Below are positions 9,317 through 19,951 of a stretch of 64,000 bases of DNA, piece after piece. Each line of letters opens with the position of its first letter. The first letter of the stretch is position 1. The translations under genes were made by a program, and so were the position numbers. This DNA comes from Nothophaeocryptopus gaeumannii (taxonomy: Eukaryota; Ascomycota; Dothideomycetes; Mycosphaerellales; Mycosphaerellaceae). The notes under the pieces are model-generated. The model saw nothing but the letters and a program-made list of their open reading frames with translations. It did no database searches and was not told the origin of the DNA. The DNA lies in the NCBI GenBank assembly GCA_031771865.1, contig JASISA010000026.1, forward strand, positions 496,001 through 560,000, given 5' to 3'.

Positions 9317-11326
9317 CTAACTCCAAAGAATATTCAATCTCTTCCACCCCTTCACAGGCTCCGGCGGCGGCTCCGAATTCTGCTCCGCAATCTCAATAAA
9401 CTTCATGACAGGGATCTCCCCCAGCGGGACAATTTTCGTTTTCTTGATAATCTTAAAGCCGAAATAGAGCGCGAGGATGATGGGAATGTTGATGTATGAT
9501 GAGACGAAGGTTTCGGTTGCCCAGCTGTAGATACGTCAATCAGCATTTGATTCTTGGTATGCGAGAAAGGCAGGAAGGAGGAGGAAGAGGATGGCAAGGG
9601 GGGAATACTTACTGGCCGTGTATGAAGGTTTTAAAGCCACCGGTCAGCAAGAGGATAACGAAGGAGATGACTGCGATCCAAGCGATATACGGTTGGCCAG
9701 GAGCTTTCCAGGGTAGACGGTCGCGGGAGATGTTCTGTTTCTTCATGCCGTAGTAGAAGCGTAGGTAGACAAGACAGATAATGATCCAATTCACCAGAGC
9801 GGAGACGCTGATCTGAAAGATTGGGATGGTCAGCCTTACGAAATTCCAAAAGTGCTGTGCGTAGGGCGCCTTACCAAGTCTTGAAACCATCCGAAGACGG
9901 TCGATGCGGAATCGTTGAGCGTCATATATCCCAAACAGATGAATACAGCCAGGAAAAACACAGCGACATATGGCACACCGAATCGGGACGTTCGTTTGAA
10001 GATTGCAGGAGCGCGACCTTCTTGCGCCAAACCGTAGAGGGTTCTCGAACCGCCGAGGAGGCCAGAATTCCCGGAAGACCATGCGCTGGTGAGCACAACG
10101 GCGTTGATGATACTCGGAACGACTTTGATACCCGCTCGAGTGGCTGCAATGACGAACGGGGACTGTGCAGCCGTCCCGCTATCCTGAAGCAAGTTTTCGT
10201 CGTTGGAGGGGACGATGAGGGATACCATGAACATGGACAAAGTATAGAAAATAGCGACTCTCCAGAAAATTCTTTTTGCGGCTTTGGGGATGTTGCGGCG
10301 AGGGTTTCGGGTCTCGGCGGCGGCGAGAGAGATATTCTCTACACCGGCATAGGCGTAGACGGCGTTGGCGAAGACGGTCCAGAAACCGAGGAATCGGCCT
10401 AAAGAGCCCTCGATGTTGAGGTATTGGACGAAGGGGCCAGGGTTGCGCCAGTATTGGAAGCCGTAGGCGTGGTGGTCAGGGCCGCCGCCGCAGGCTACGA
10501 CGAGGGCCAATATATTCAGGCCGATGATGAGCATGATCTTGAGGATGGCGAATGTGAATTCGAGTTCGCCTGGGTGGTGGTCAGCATCGAGAGGTTGATG
10601 TGTAGTGAGACGTGCATACCATATATTCGAACAAGGATGATGTTGCTGAGTAGTAGTAGGATTCCGAAGACTGTTATCCAAATGGCGTTGTTGATGGTAG
10701 TCCAGAAGTCGACGGTGATTGCGGCGGCGACTATCTCGGCGGGCAAGGATACCATATAGCTGTAGATGGAGTTCCAACCGTTTGCGAAAGAGAGAGCTGG
10801 GTCGACGAAGTATTCTGCGTGTCGGACGATACCGCCGCTGAGGGGCACGAGTGCGCTCAATTCTGCAATCGAGAAGACTGGGCCAATTACAAGACAGCCG
10901 ACGAGTCTAGAAGTTGAAAGAGCACATGTGTCAGCGTGTAGTACAGCACGTGAGTGCGTTCAGGTTGACCAACGTGTATCCAAGGCATGCACCCACAGGT
11001 CCTGCATGAGCAATGGCTTTGCCAGAGCCGAGAAACAATCCAGTACCGATGGTTCCAGCCAAGGCAATCACTGGGCGGGGATCAGAAGGCCGGCGCTCGA
11101 GGTGTCATCGTACTCACTCTAACATGAAAGGTCAGCTTATTTTATGTTTTAGCAATGAAGGGTACCTGCGAACCTGAATATGCCTCTGATGTAGTCCTCT
11201 TCGCAGGTCGGCCTTCTCAGCAAAGTCCACGGGGCCATCCTGGTCGTAGAGAGGTACGACGGCAATGTCGACATCTTTGCCCGAGTTTTCGCTCCCGACC
11301 TTCTTCTCATTGTCAACGAATAGCAT
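9317..11326 (-). CDS. YAT-family amino-acid permease, seven exons including a 1-nt exon
   Basis: Exons read 11326-11174, 11118 (one base), 11070-10974, 10906-10620, 10569-9875, 9812-9613 and 9524-9317, giving 546 residues. Introns are 55, 47, 67, 50, 62 and 88 nt with GT-AG ends. The protein has about 12 TM segments, the N-terminal permease signature GTIGTGLFLGSG in TM1, and the fungal YAT hallmark RHIQ-MIALAG just before it. The C-terminal pattern FIHGHWATETFVSSYINIP is also YAT-like. Proteins of this family (TC 2.A.3.10) import amino acids or GABA/proline-type substrates at the plasma membrane. The single-base exon is required: joining the outer splice sites directly gives CAG-TGA, a stop. 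The start at 11326 is chosen because it gives the usual short acidic N-terminus. Confidence 0.88.
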
Positions 11327-12346
11327 GATCTTAAAGATATCAGGAAAATCTTTCCAGAGAGAGAAGTGGACGACTTCTCAGGTACGTCTTATACGTGAAG
11401 TTGGTCAAAGAGATGCCACAATGGTGTCAATCGCCACAGCGATAAGCGATGTTGCAACGAATGCGCACGATTGTGGACCATTCATATAGAGCTCGCCTAC
11501 TGTGCCATCAGATTGCAAGGACATGTGCTGGACCTACCATGCTCGCGCCGGTCGGCGAGATGGAGCGAGGGCTTATCTGGGCTTGCCATATGCTTGGGCT
11601 GTGGTGTCATATCCGATAAAGGTCGCAGACGGATATGATGGACCTTACAGTGCTCACCTGATGTCAATTTCAGTATGATCGGAAGCCGGCATGGCCTCGA
11701 TACATACAGAGCTGTGGTATGAGAGCCCTGATTGCCCTATCGCGCGCTATGGATCGACAGTTGCGTACCTTGTGTATCGAGATAGGTCCTTGGTCTCGGT
11801 CTCAATGTAAGCCACAGCACAGCAGGAGATGGCGTCCACGGCCACTGCTGCAAGAGTGCATGTGGAGTCGGCGAGTCTTTAACCGTTGCCATCATACGAG
11901 GCCGTAGCTCTCGGGGCGCGGATGGAAGAGGTGACGGGGACGGCGCTAGACAAGTGAACTCCTGGAGATGATGCTGGGCCTTAGGCTTTGCAACAGGGGC
12001 GAAGGTGGTGGGTCTTGGAAGTAGAACTACCGATCAAGATCAAGCTTCGAAGTCCAAAGATAAGAGCAGCCTCATGCCTTCTTCCTCTGCCGTGCCGAGA
12101 CGTGTCTTGATGTTTGCTTGTTCCCGGAGAGTCCGAGACACTCTCGAGCAGTGCAAGCAGAGTCCATGGCATTGCGCTTTTATATAGTCGTCCTCAGCTC
12201 AATGGCTTCGGTGAATGGTCGGTGGAGTGAGGTCACGTTTCATACATAGGATTACTGCGGATGCCGAGATTGTGGTCAGATCGGATATTTGCAGCCTCAG
12301 GTATCCAGTTTTATCTGATCCGATGATCTCACTTTCTGCTCAACAC

Positions 12347-12383
<37 letters not shown>

Positions 12384-12624
12384 CCATACGATGGTCATGG
12401 TAGAAACCTCACAATGTCGAGAATTCACTGCATGCCAGCCTCGGCCGAGATGCTCCTCACTTCTCCTTCGGACATGCACCGGCACGAGTGGACGATGCTG
12501 ACGACGCCTCTTATCTCCCCCAGACGCGTTAAAGGTTGGTCGTACTTTCCTCTTCACCACCTTCAATTCCAACACTTCTATGAATCTTCGCGAGTGAGAT
12601 CACAAATTGACAGGACACGCCACG
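11327..12624. other. Intergenic region between divergent permease and secreted-protein genes
   Basis: About 1.3 kb with no convincing gene. Reverse-strand TATATAAAAG at 12178-12187 is a good TATA-like element in the orientation of the permease, although about 850 bp from its ATG; the forward strand of the same site reads TATATAG. Several short open frames lack start context, splice sense or similarity. Confidence 0.4.
12354..12383. repeat. Microsatellite (TCACTT)5
   Basis: Five perfect tandem TCACTT units in a pyrimidine-rich stretch about 240 bp upstream of the secreted-protein start. It is probably length-variable and may lie in the promoter or 5' leader. Confidence 0.9.
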
Positions 12625-14343
12625 ATGCGTCTCCCTTGGAGCAGCCTTTTGGCGCTGGGCTTGGCATCAGAACGATCTGCAGCCTACAGCCATGGCGACA
12701 ATGCGAAACTGCAGAACTCAAACCACATCTTCAACGCCATCCGTGCCTCTATGAAACAGTGGGATAGCTCGGTCCTGCACAATGGCATGTCCTTCTTCAT
12801 CGCGACTGTACCAGAAGAAGCCCAACTGTACCACGGAACAACCAACCCAGATCCGATCAACGGGACGGAATGGCTGGCCTTCGAGCCAGAGCACGCACTC
12901 GTCTTTGCTCGTGGCCACAGAGGCCCTCCTCCGGGCAACGGTGGCCCGCCACGGCCTGAGGACCAGCGCCATGACAAGCAATGGCGCCCCGATGAAGACG
13001 GATGGCACCCGCCTGAGCGCCTAGAGTACGATGCCCATCACTTCGACGAAATTCCCAAGCACGACTTGAAAGCCCGACACCCTCACGAGGAGCCGCCACT
13101 TACACATACCATGGCGCAACGTGCGCGTACCGAGCCAGCACACAGACAGAAACCAATGCGAGCCCTTGATAGTCCGCCAGACGAGAATGCACACGGCTAC
13201 TTGCACACTTACCGAGCCAAGCACGAGCTGCGTCTTCTGTATCTCGACGGCCAATCTGCTGCCAAGTCGAACAAGGGCACGCTCGATACTCAAGACATGG
13301 TCTTACTTCACGAGAAGCCGCCACCGAAGAGCAGCGACGAGCATCCTCCACTTCATAAATCTGAGAAGAAGGGCAGCCGACCAGGTCCTGGCGGTCCGAT
13401 GTCCGAGGGTTACCGTGCTGAGGAGATGTGTAAGATGGCCGCCAACGAGTGGAAGGGCAGGATCGACGGCTTTCTCCGCATGGAGCTCGGCTTTGAGATC
13501 ATTCTTTGCTCTTTCGAAGATGAACTGGACGTTGAACGCATTACTCAAACCAAGGGTGATGGGATGGGCGGTCCATCCGGACACGGCGATGACGGCGTCT
13601 CTCTGAACTATTACAAGGCCGTCGCTTCGAGGTTCGACAGCATCGGTGGCGATCGAGTGCGAATCAACTACGACAACTTTGTTACCTTGTTCTCGCACGA
13701 TGGATCTTTTTACTTCGACGAGGGCGGCTTTCCTCGCGCTCGCAACGACACCGCCGCTTTAAAGCGCGTCCGAAGTGCGATCAGCAAGATGGTCTTGCAA
13801 GAGGACGAAGGCTCAACAGATTGGCAAGCTATCGCCGACATGGTCATCTCTCGCTACGCCGATCGCATCGAGAACCTGGCAGCGGGGCAATTCGACAGCC
13901 TGGAAGCTTTTAAAGCAGAAGTCGACAGAGCAGTCCGACCGTTCATCGATTACGGCGCACGTAACTTCTCCGCAGAGGTCGAGAGATGCGTCACTCAGTT
14001 ATTTCCTAGCCTGCCTCCTCAGTATGGTCTTGCGGCAGAGTCGATACTTCAAGTAACGACATCGCTGTGCTCCGCATTATTCAGCGCAGAGCGACAACAC
14101 ATTTTCAGCGATGCGCTCGCGATCGTACGAGCCCTCAAAGTGTGGCTCGGCTGGCCGACCTGGAAGCGATGCAGGGGCTGCTCATACAACGAAGTCTGCT
14201 TCGTTCCGATATGGCCCGTGGGAGGCGAGGAGGACATGGAACATCCTCGATGTGTGTCTGATATGTCGTCGACAGGAAGAGGGTATTGGGGCCGTATGGG
14301 CGGTCCGGGTGATCCTCCAGATCACAAGCGTGCCGATTGGTAG
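12625..14343 (+). CDS. Secreted fungal protein of unknown function with a YHGT-type motif
   Basis: The first ATG of the frame is at 12625 and gives 572 residues. Residues 1-20 form a plausible signal peptide (RLPWSSLLALGLA core). Conserved-looking blocks are YHGT at 69-72, EWLAFEPEHALVFAR at 82-96 and GYLHTYRAKHELRLLYLDG at about 191-209. Between the last two lies a Pro/His/Asp-rich insert of about 95 residues. A central region has alternating charged and hydrophobic segments. The C-terminal half has several Cys residues (CRGC, CVTQ) compatible with disulfides. The pattern resembles hypothetical proteins in other ascomycetes; I know of no assigned function. The motif order loosely recalls ADP-ribosyltransferase folds, which is speculation. 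There are no introns. Confidence 0.7.
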   Translation: MRLPWSSLLALGLASERSAAYSHGDNAKLQNSNHIFNAIRASMKQWDSSVLHNGMSFFIATVPEEAQLYHGTTNPDPINGTEWLAFEPEHALVFARGHRGPPPGNGGPPRPEDQRHDKQWRPDEDGWHPPERLEYDAHHFDEIPKHDLKARHPHEEPPLTHTMAQRARTEPAHRQKPMRALDSPPDENAHGYLHTYRAKHELRLLYLDGQSAAKSNKGTLDTQDMVLLHEKPPPKSSDEHPPLHKSEKKGSRPGPGGPMSEGYRAEEMCKMAANEWKGRIDGFLRMELGFEIILCSFEDELDVERITQTKGDGMGGPSGHGDDGVSLNYYKAVASRFDSIGGDRVRINYDNFVTLFSHDGSFYFDEGGFPRARNDTAALKRVRSAISKMVLQEDEGSTDWQAIADMVISRYADRIENLAAGQFDSLEAFKAEVDRAVRPFIDYGARNFSAEVERCVTQLFPSLPPQYGLAAESILQVTTSLCSALFSAERQHIFSDALAIVRALKVWLGWPTWKRCRGCSYNEVCFVPIWPVGGEEDMEHPRCVSDMSSTGRGYWGRMGGPGDPPDHKRADW

Positions 14344-14754
14344 AGACCTTCATGGGAATGTGTTGAAAGAGGCGGCGTTCGGGATGGAACCTTTTCTCGG
14401 CGGGAGTACACAATCGATGGTTCGTTACACCAGAGCTGAATTTGCTTGATAGAAGATACCCTGCGGTTATGCTCGTACTTGATTCTTCGTTTATCACAAG
14501 CTCCAATCCCTTCTCTTTCAAGCTACCGCATGTCCTACCTGAGATGCAGCGTTTTGGAGCCACCATGCGCCGCAAGTACAAGGTTTCTCCATGAGGTGTG
14601 GTGTACGAAAGCATATAGCTGCACCAAGCTCTTTTCGATGGCTCCGGTCGACGCAAGTCTGCCGATCCCTCCGGTTCATATCTCAGCTGCGACTACAGAA
14701 TATCATGTCTTCCTTCAACATACCAAAAGTTCATTTGAATGCGAAACCGGCATC
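14344..14754. other. Intergenic region upstream of TRI12-like carrier
   Basis: A 411-bp gap. The carrier's reading frame is open upstream to about 14446, with in-frame ATGs at 14446, 14527 and 14638, so part of this region could be coding if an earlier start is used. Otherwise nothing is seen. Confidence 0.3.
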
Positions 14755-16648
14755 ATGAGCCTGCCGCACAATGCGTGCCCATCCCATGGCGATTACATAC
14801 CGGAGAAGCAACTCGCAAGCAAACAGTCCGAGCATACTTCAGAAGAGAAAGACACGCCATACACGAACGATGCAACAGCTAGCGATGAAGACTCCCAAGA
14901 CAACCTCGTCTACGACAACACCACCGAAGAACCAGCTCTCCACGCTCCAACATGGGTCGCTCTATCCGCCATCCTGATGCTCAGCTTCGTCCAAGTCTTC
15001 GGCCTCCAAGGCCCCTCCTCAGTCGTACGTATTGTATCCCAACCCTCCCTCATCATCCTCACTAACTCCCTCTTCTTGCTTGCGCCAGCTCTCCTACATA
15101 GGCACAGACCTCCACGCCACCCCCCTCCAATCCTGGATTCCCAACGCCGTCTCCCTCGTCCAAGCCGTTCTCGGACCCCTCCTTTCCTCAGCATCAGATA
15201 TCTTCCAAGCTAGGAAATCTATCCTCATAGCAGCCTGCATATCCTCATTCATCGGGGCAGCTATAGCCCCCGGTTCACAATCTATAGGTCGTCTCATCGC
15301 CGCGCAAGTCCTCATCGGGGTGGGTATTGGGGCGAAACCATTGGCGTACTGTGTGCCCTCCGAGATCTTACCCAGGAAATGGAGACCTGCTGCACAAGGG
15401 GCTGTGAATTTGGCGGCGGCGTTGGGGGCTGTTGCTGCGCCGATGACGATTGGCTCACTGACACACGATGATCCAAAAACTGGATGGCGAAGGTTCTTCT
15501 GGATTCAGATGGCGCTTTGGGGGATGATTGCTGTGGGGGTTTTCTTTGGGTATAGGCCGCCGAAACGACATACCCGACTGGATCATATGAGTTGGAGACG
15601 GAAGGTGCTGCAGTTGGATTTGATTGGGATTGGACTTTTCACGATCGGATTGACGCTCCTCCTAGTAGGACTAAGTCTAGGAGGCGGATTGTATCCCTGG
15701 TCCTCCTCAGTAACTCTCGGAACATTCATATCCGGCATCGTAGTATGTATCGCTTTCGGTCTCTTCGAAATCTACGGAACGAAGACTGGAATCCTGCACC
15801 ATGATCTTTGGCGAGGAGGAAGAGCAAAGGGTACGACATTCGCGATTTGCGTGGGACTCATCTTCATCGAAGGCGTCCTCCTCTACGCCTACACCATCTT
15901 CTACCCAATCCTCACCTTGGAACTCTTCGAGCGAGACGCATTACTCCTCGTTCTCCGCGGCGAACCATTCTGGGTAGGCAACGCGATCTCAACATTCGGA
16001 TTCGGGTACTGGTCCACGCGCCTCCGCTCCGTCCGAACACCTCTCTTTGTCGGCTTTCTACTCTTCACGGCAGGTGTCCTAGGTCTCGCAACAATCCAAC
16101 CTGGACAATCAACCAACGCCATCGCACTCTGCGGCCTTGCAGGTTTCGGGTTCGGTGCCCCGTTAGGTTTAGTTGTCGCTGCCGTACATCTCTGCACACC
16201 TTACGAACTCATCGCGACTGCGACTTCCGTCACGACTTCTGGACGAGCGGTTGCTGCTACTATTTTCACTGCGATTTATACGGCTGCGTATACGGATCGG
16301 AAGAAGAAGTTCGCTCCGGAGTATATCTCTCGCGCAGCACTTCAAGCCGGCCTCCCACAGGCCGATCTGAGCAAATTCATCCCGGCTTTGATCGCGCATA
16401 ATCAGACGGCTGTCGAGCACATGTCCGGCATTACGCCTGCGATGCTCGAAGCTGGGACTTCGGCTTTGAAGCAAGCCGTCGCAGACTCCATACGAGTCGT
16501 GTATATTATCGCCGCACCATTTGGAGCTTTGGCTTGTGTGATGTGTTTCTTTATGGGCGATTTGAGCAAGGCGATGAATTATCGGGTTGATGCGCCTGTG
16601 GAGGATTTGCATGCGAAGAATGCTGAAAGGGGGATAGTAGACGGATAG
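14755..16648 (+). CDS. MFS transporter, TRI12/siderophore-type
   Basis: Exons 14755-15024 and 15089-16648 are joined by a 64-nt intron (gtacgt...gccag) and give 609 residues. After an acidic N-terminus of about 65 residues there are about 14 hydrophobic segments. The TM1 loop reads SYIGTDLHATPLQSWIPNA and the next helices VLGPLLSSASDIFQARK and GVGIGAKPLAYCVPSEILP. These are the pattern of fungal TRI12-like (PF06609) carriers, which export trichothecenes or exchange siderophores. The C-terminal loop with AALQAGLP and LIAHNQTA is also typical of that group. The substrate is unknown. The start is uncertain: in-frame ATGs at 14638, 14527 and 14446 precede the one chosen, which was picked because it gives a normal acidic N-terminus and leaves a promoter. 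Confidence 0.85.
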
Positions 16649-17231
16649 AGGCATAGAGTAGATGTCATTGTGGTGATGGATGTCACCATCGGCGTGGCAT
16701 CAAACTGGCCATCCTCCGGAAAGCAAAACGGTAAATCAGCTTTGCGACAAAACAAACCCGGCACAACCACAAATACGACTTTTGCAAATAGAAAAGCTAG
16801 TCGCACAATTTCTTCGGCTTCCGCTCTATCTAGCGATATTACTTTTGTAGACTGAAAAGGCCAGGCGAGGCGTAGAGAGCGGACAGAGCAAGGCTTGGCG
16901 TTTACCGTGAACTCTTTTCTTGGCATGGTACAGTAATCTTGTTTTTAAGGTTAAACGTCCATCTACCTCGGCCATTCAGGAGCACGTCAGGCTGACCAGT
17001 CTTCATGAGGAGATATGAGGGACGATCATGTCGAAAGGCCAAGTGGTTCATTGTCTTCTGGTCACATGTCTCTGCGGTCTTCATCACCAGCACAGGTCAA
17101 GAACATTCCCTCAATCCGAAGGACCATACTCAGCTCACATCTCAAGGAACAGAAAACCACCTCGGAATTTGAAGACAGCACAGCGACTGCTACGAAATCG
17201 CTGAGAGAGAGTTGGCAGGAGACAGAACAAC
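16649..17231. other. Intergenic region
   Basis: 583 bp between two co-directional genes. I see no coding signal or notable repeat. Confidence 0.4.
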
Positions 17232-17990
17232 ATGTCCTCTCCCCTCGCTGCCCCAGCAGCATCATCCTGGACATCCCTCCTCCCAGCCCTCACCCTCCTA
17301 ACATCAGCAGCCGCCTGGCCCCTCCTCGAACTCTACACGATCCAAGGCTTCGACCACGGCAGTAAGACTTACAACGCAAGAATCGAATCCCTTTCAGACC
17401 TAGGCGTGGATTATCGACAAGTTCACCATCTCAAACACCACAACGTCACTTCCCATTTGTATGCTTTTCAGAATGCCAATTTCATACAAGCCGGCGTAGC
17501 CTTTGGGTTGGTGCAACTCTTCCTACTCTATGTGACACGGAGGCCGGTGACGGCGAATGTCGGCTTACTACGTACGATGCGCTTCGTGCTCACATTGCTT
17601 TTCGCGGGCGGGATGGTCCTCGTATCTCAAGTCCACGGCGGTCCTCGCGAAAAGTTCTGGAAAATCATAGGATGGCATTGGACGGGCCTAACGCTCGCAG
17701 CAATAGCCGGCAACGTCAATTCGATTCTTTCAGCTGTGAGGCCGGGACAGATTGGGACGTATGAAGGAAACGGTGTTTATCGACTTTTGAGTGCGGTTCT
17801 GGGAGTGGTGGGGTTGTTTGGTTTTTATAAGTTCATGACGCTTGGGGAGTGGAGTTATCAGACGCCGATTGGCATGTGGCAGAGAGGGAGTATTTATCCG
17901 GTTTTGGCGTGGGAGGTTTTGACGGGGTTGGTTATTATTGGTTCCTTTGCTTCTGGTTCGAAGGCGAAGTCCAAGGCGAAGAGGACATGA
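17232..17990 (+). CDS. DUF998-like integral membrane protein
   Basis: The 252-residue intronless protein has about six to seven hydrophobic segments: near residues 15-32, 88-102, 115-133, 150-168, 183-203 and 225-242. The last residues are basic (SKAKSKAKRT), giving a likely cytosolic tail. The pattern of evenly spaced helices with a first-loop FDHGSKTYNARIESLSDLG segment resembles fungal DUF998-type proteins, for which I know no biochemical role. It lies between a TRI12-like carrier and a methyltransferase, but gaps are too large to argue co-transcription. The domain name is a judgement by eye. Confidence 0.6.
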   Translation: MSSPLAAPAASSWTSLLPALTLLTSAAAWPLLELYTIQGFDHGSKTYNARIESLSDLGVDYRQVHHLKHHNVTSHLYAFQNANFIQAGVAFGLVQLFLLYVTRRPVTANVGLLRTMRFVLTLLFAGGMVLVSQVHGGPREKFWKIIGWHWTGLTLAAIAGNVNSILSAVRPGQIGTYEGNGVYRLLSAVLGVVGLFGFYKFMTLGEWSYQTPIGMWQRGSIYPVLAWEVLTGLVIIGSFASGSKAKSKAKRT

Positions 17991-19071
17991 GGTGGGAAGT
18001 GGAGGGGAGTTGAGGGATGCATTGGCGCCCAATCCGCAGATGTCGGTCATGTTTGGTCTTTGTTGTCGGATATCGGCAAGTCTCGGAGAGTTGGCTTTTG
18101 CTCACGATGGGTATTCTTTAGGTAAGTAGTTGAGGAAAACGACACGTACCCAATTTCAGCCTCCATGGCATCGCTGCAGGACTAGGGATGTTGACCCACG
18201 GTGGGCATTTGAATGCCCGCTGGGTACACGGTATGGGCCAACTGGGCCACAGGATGTACACAGCCGGATCCTTATGTCAGCGACCACAAACGCCCCCAAA
18301 TCTGACCTAGCTTTCGGCCCTACAGGTGGATCCCGGAGGCCTCTAGGTGAGGGACTGATACGGGCCACAGTGGGCATCTGGATGCACAATTTCCACGCTA
18401 GGCCACAACGGTTATGCATATAGTGGGCTCCGTCCCTATTCAGGACCGTTCTGTACCCGTCAACTGGGCAAACCCGACCAATTGCTGTATTTCAAGTACG
18501 GCATGTCGTCTCTGCTACGCACTGGGCAGCGCGGCAAATCTCAGATTTTTTCCAGGATTCCCTGCAACTCTCCGGATAGCAAGATCCCGATCCGTGCTGA
18601 TGACAACCACAGGTCATTCAGCAAATGACCTCCCAGACCAAATGACTCAAGTAACACAAGGAGATACTGGATACGTTTTCTTCGTACTGGATCCCGAGCG
18701 ACAAGAGCGAGATGACTCGTCAGAGCTGTCGAATCAGCTCGCGCACGAAGTCAATGGCTCAAGTATCTTTCCAGCCTCGTATCCGCAATAGGCAGTCACT
18801 TAGGAGCTTCCTCGTTGTGCCTAGATCTGTTTTGCCTTGAGGTTTTGGGTAAGTTCCACGGCTGAGACGGTTCCGGACTCCGGAGACCTCAGCTGAGCGT
18901 AGGTTATAGGTTTCCGATCTGCCCGGGTGCTTCTCCGGACTGAAGTCTACCTCACCTGCTGAGACACTGAACTGACCGGAAACTCCTTCAGGATACCCTA
19001 TCACCACGGACAAACTGAGTACCCGCGACGACAGCTACAACTCGAACCGAAATCAGCGTAAAACCGCGAAT
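17991..19071. other. Intergenic region with short imperfect repeats
   Basis: A 1.1-kb gap. Open frames at 18130-18423 and 18414-18791 have no domain, no splice logic and atypical composition, and I do not accept them. A pair of 21-bp near-identical elements is listed separately. Confidence 0.4.
18196..18385. repeat. Imperfect 21-bp direct repeat pair (18196-18216 and 18365-18385)
   Basis: Both copies have the core GTGGGCAT followed by TGnATGC and begin with CCAC. They differ at three positions, all transitions (G/A, T/C, A/G). The copies are 169 bp apart, start to start, in non-coding DNA. Confidence 0.55.
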
Positions 19072-19875
19072 ATGGGAATCCCAGAGAAAGACCAATACGA
19101 CAAGATCCCCAAACAGTACGCCACGAGAGAAGAAACTCCTCACTCTAAACTCAAAACCGAACTCGTCGCACACGCCCTCGGCGACTGTACTGGCTACCGG
19201 ATACTAGACCTTGCAGGCGGCTGTGGCGAACACGCACGATTAGCCATCGAAGCCGGAGCCGAGCACGTCGACGTAGTAGACATCAGCGACGAGATGATGA
19301 CACTTGGTCTCGAGAAAGAACAGGAAGCCGGCCGCGACATCGTCCATTGGCACAAAGCCGACATCTCAGGACCAATGTACGAGGAAGTCGATCTACCATA
19401 CCAGAGCTACGATATGGTGATGACGATTTGGGGATGGGATCATGCGGGGACGATGCAAGAGTATATTGGAGTGTGGAAGAACATTGCCACTTACCTGAAG
19501 CCGGCTGGGAGGTTGGTTGGGGCACGAGTGTGCAATCCGTGGAGTTCGACTGTGCATTCTGGGAAGTACGGGGCGAAAGTGCTTTTGACGGAGCAAATAC
19601 CGGGAGGTGTCAAGTGTCAAGTCGTCGTCGCTACGGATCCCCCGTTCGAGTTCCAGTCGACTTCTATGGAGCAGAGTCTCAGAGGGGACACTTTCGTGCC
19701 GGAACGACTTGGGATAGTCGACATCGAGAACCTATCGCCGGGAGACACTGAAGTCGTCAAAGCCAGACCCGAGCTCTGGAAGGACTTCATTGAGGATCCA
19801 TATTTTGTTGTTTTCACAGGACGGAAGATATCGCCAGCAGTAGACCCTTTCATAAGACAGAGTTGTCCAGAATAG
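19072..19875 (+). CDS. Class I SAM-dependent methyltransferase
   Basis: The 267-residue intronless protein has a Rossmann methyltransferase core. Motif I is ILDLAGGCGEHA (residues 44-55). The acidic end of strand 2 is in VDVVDISDEMM (residues 71-81). A motif II-like HKADISG follows, and then YDMVMTIWGWDHAGT in the region of the catalytic core. The N-terminal YDKIPKQYATREETPH and the length fit small-molecule methyltransferases of fungal accessory regions. The substrate is unknown. It converges on the carboxylesterase gene, only 76 bp away. Nearby carriers and the esterase make a tailoring or detoxification role plausible, but that is inference. Confidence 0.85.
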   Translation: MGIPEKDQYDKIPKQYATREETPHSKLKTELVAHALGDCTGYRILDLAGGCGEHARLAIEAGAEHVDVVDISDEMMTLGLEKEQEAGRDIVHWHKADISGPMYEEVDLPYQSYDMVMTIWGWDHAGTMQEYIGVWKNIATYLKPAGRLVGARVCNPWSSTVHSGKYGAKVLLTEQIPGGVKCQVVVATDPPFEFQSTSMEQSLRGDTFVPERLGIVDIENLSPGDTEVVKARPELWKDFIEDPYFVVFTGRKISPAVDPFIRQSCPE

Positions 19876-19951
19876 ATGCTCTACCCAAGTATTCTAGCAT
19901 CGAGATCAATAATATCCTGTCTGTGCCAGGTCCAGATTGCTCAGCGTTCCT

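Noticed and set aside
11071..11173. A single 103-nt intron in the YAT permease instead of two
   Set aside because: Direct joining puts TGA in frame right after the conserved HIQ, so it cannot encode the permease.
18130..18791. Two forward open frames in the 17.99-19.07 kb gap
   Set aside because: No start context, no splice signals, no recognisable protein features; part coincides with the short repeats.
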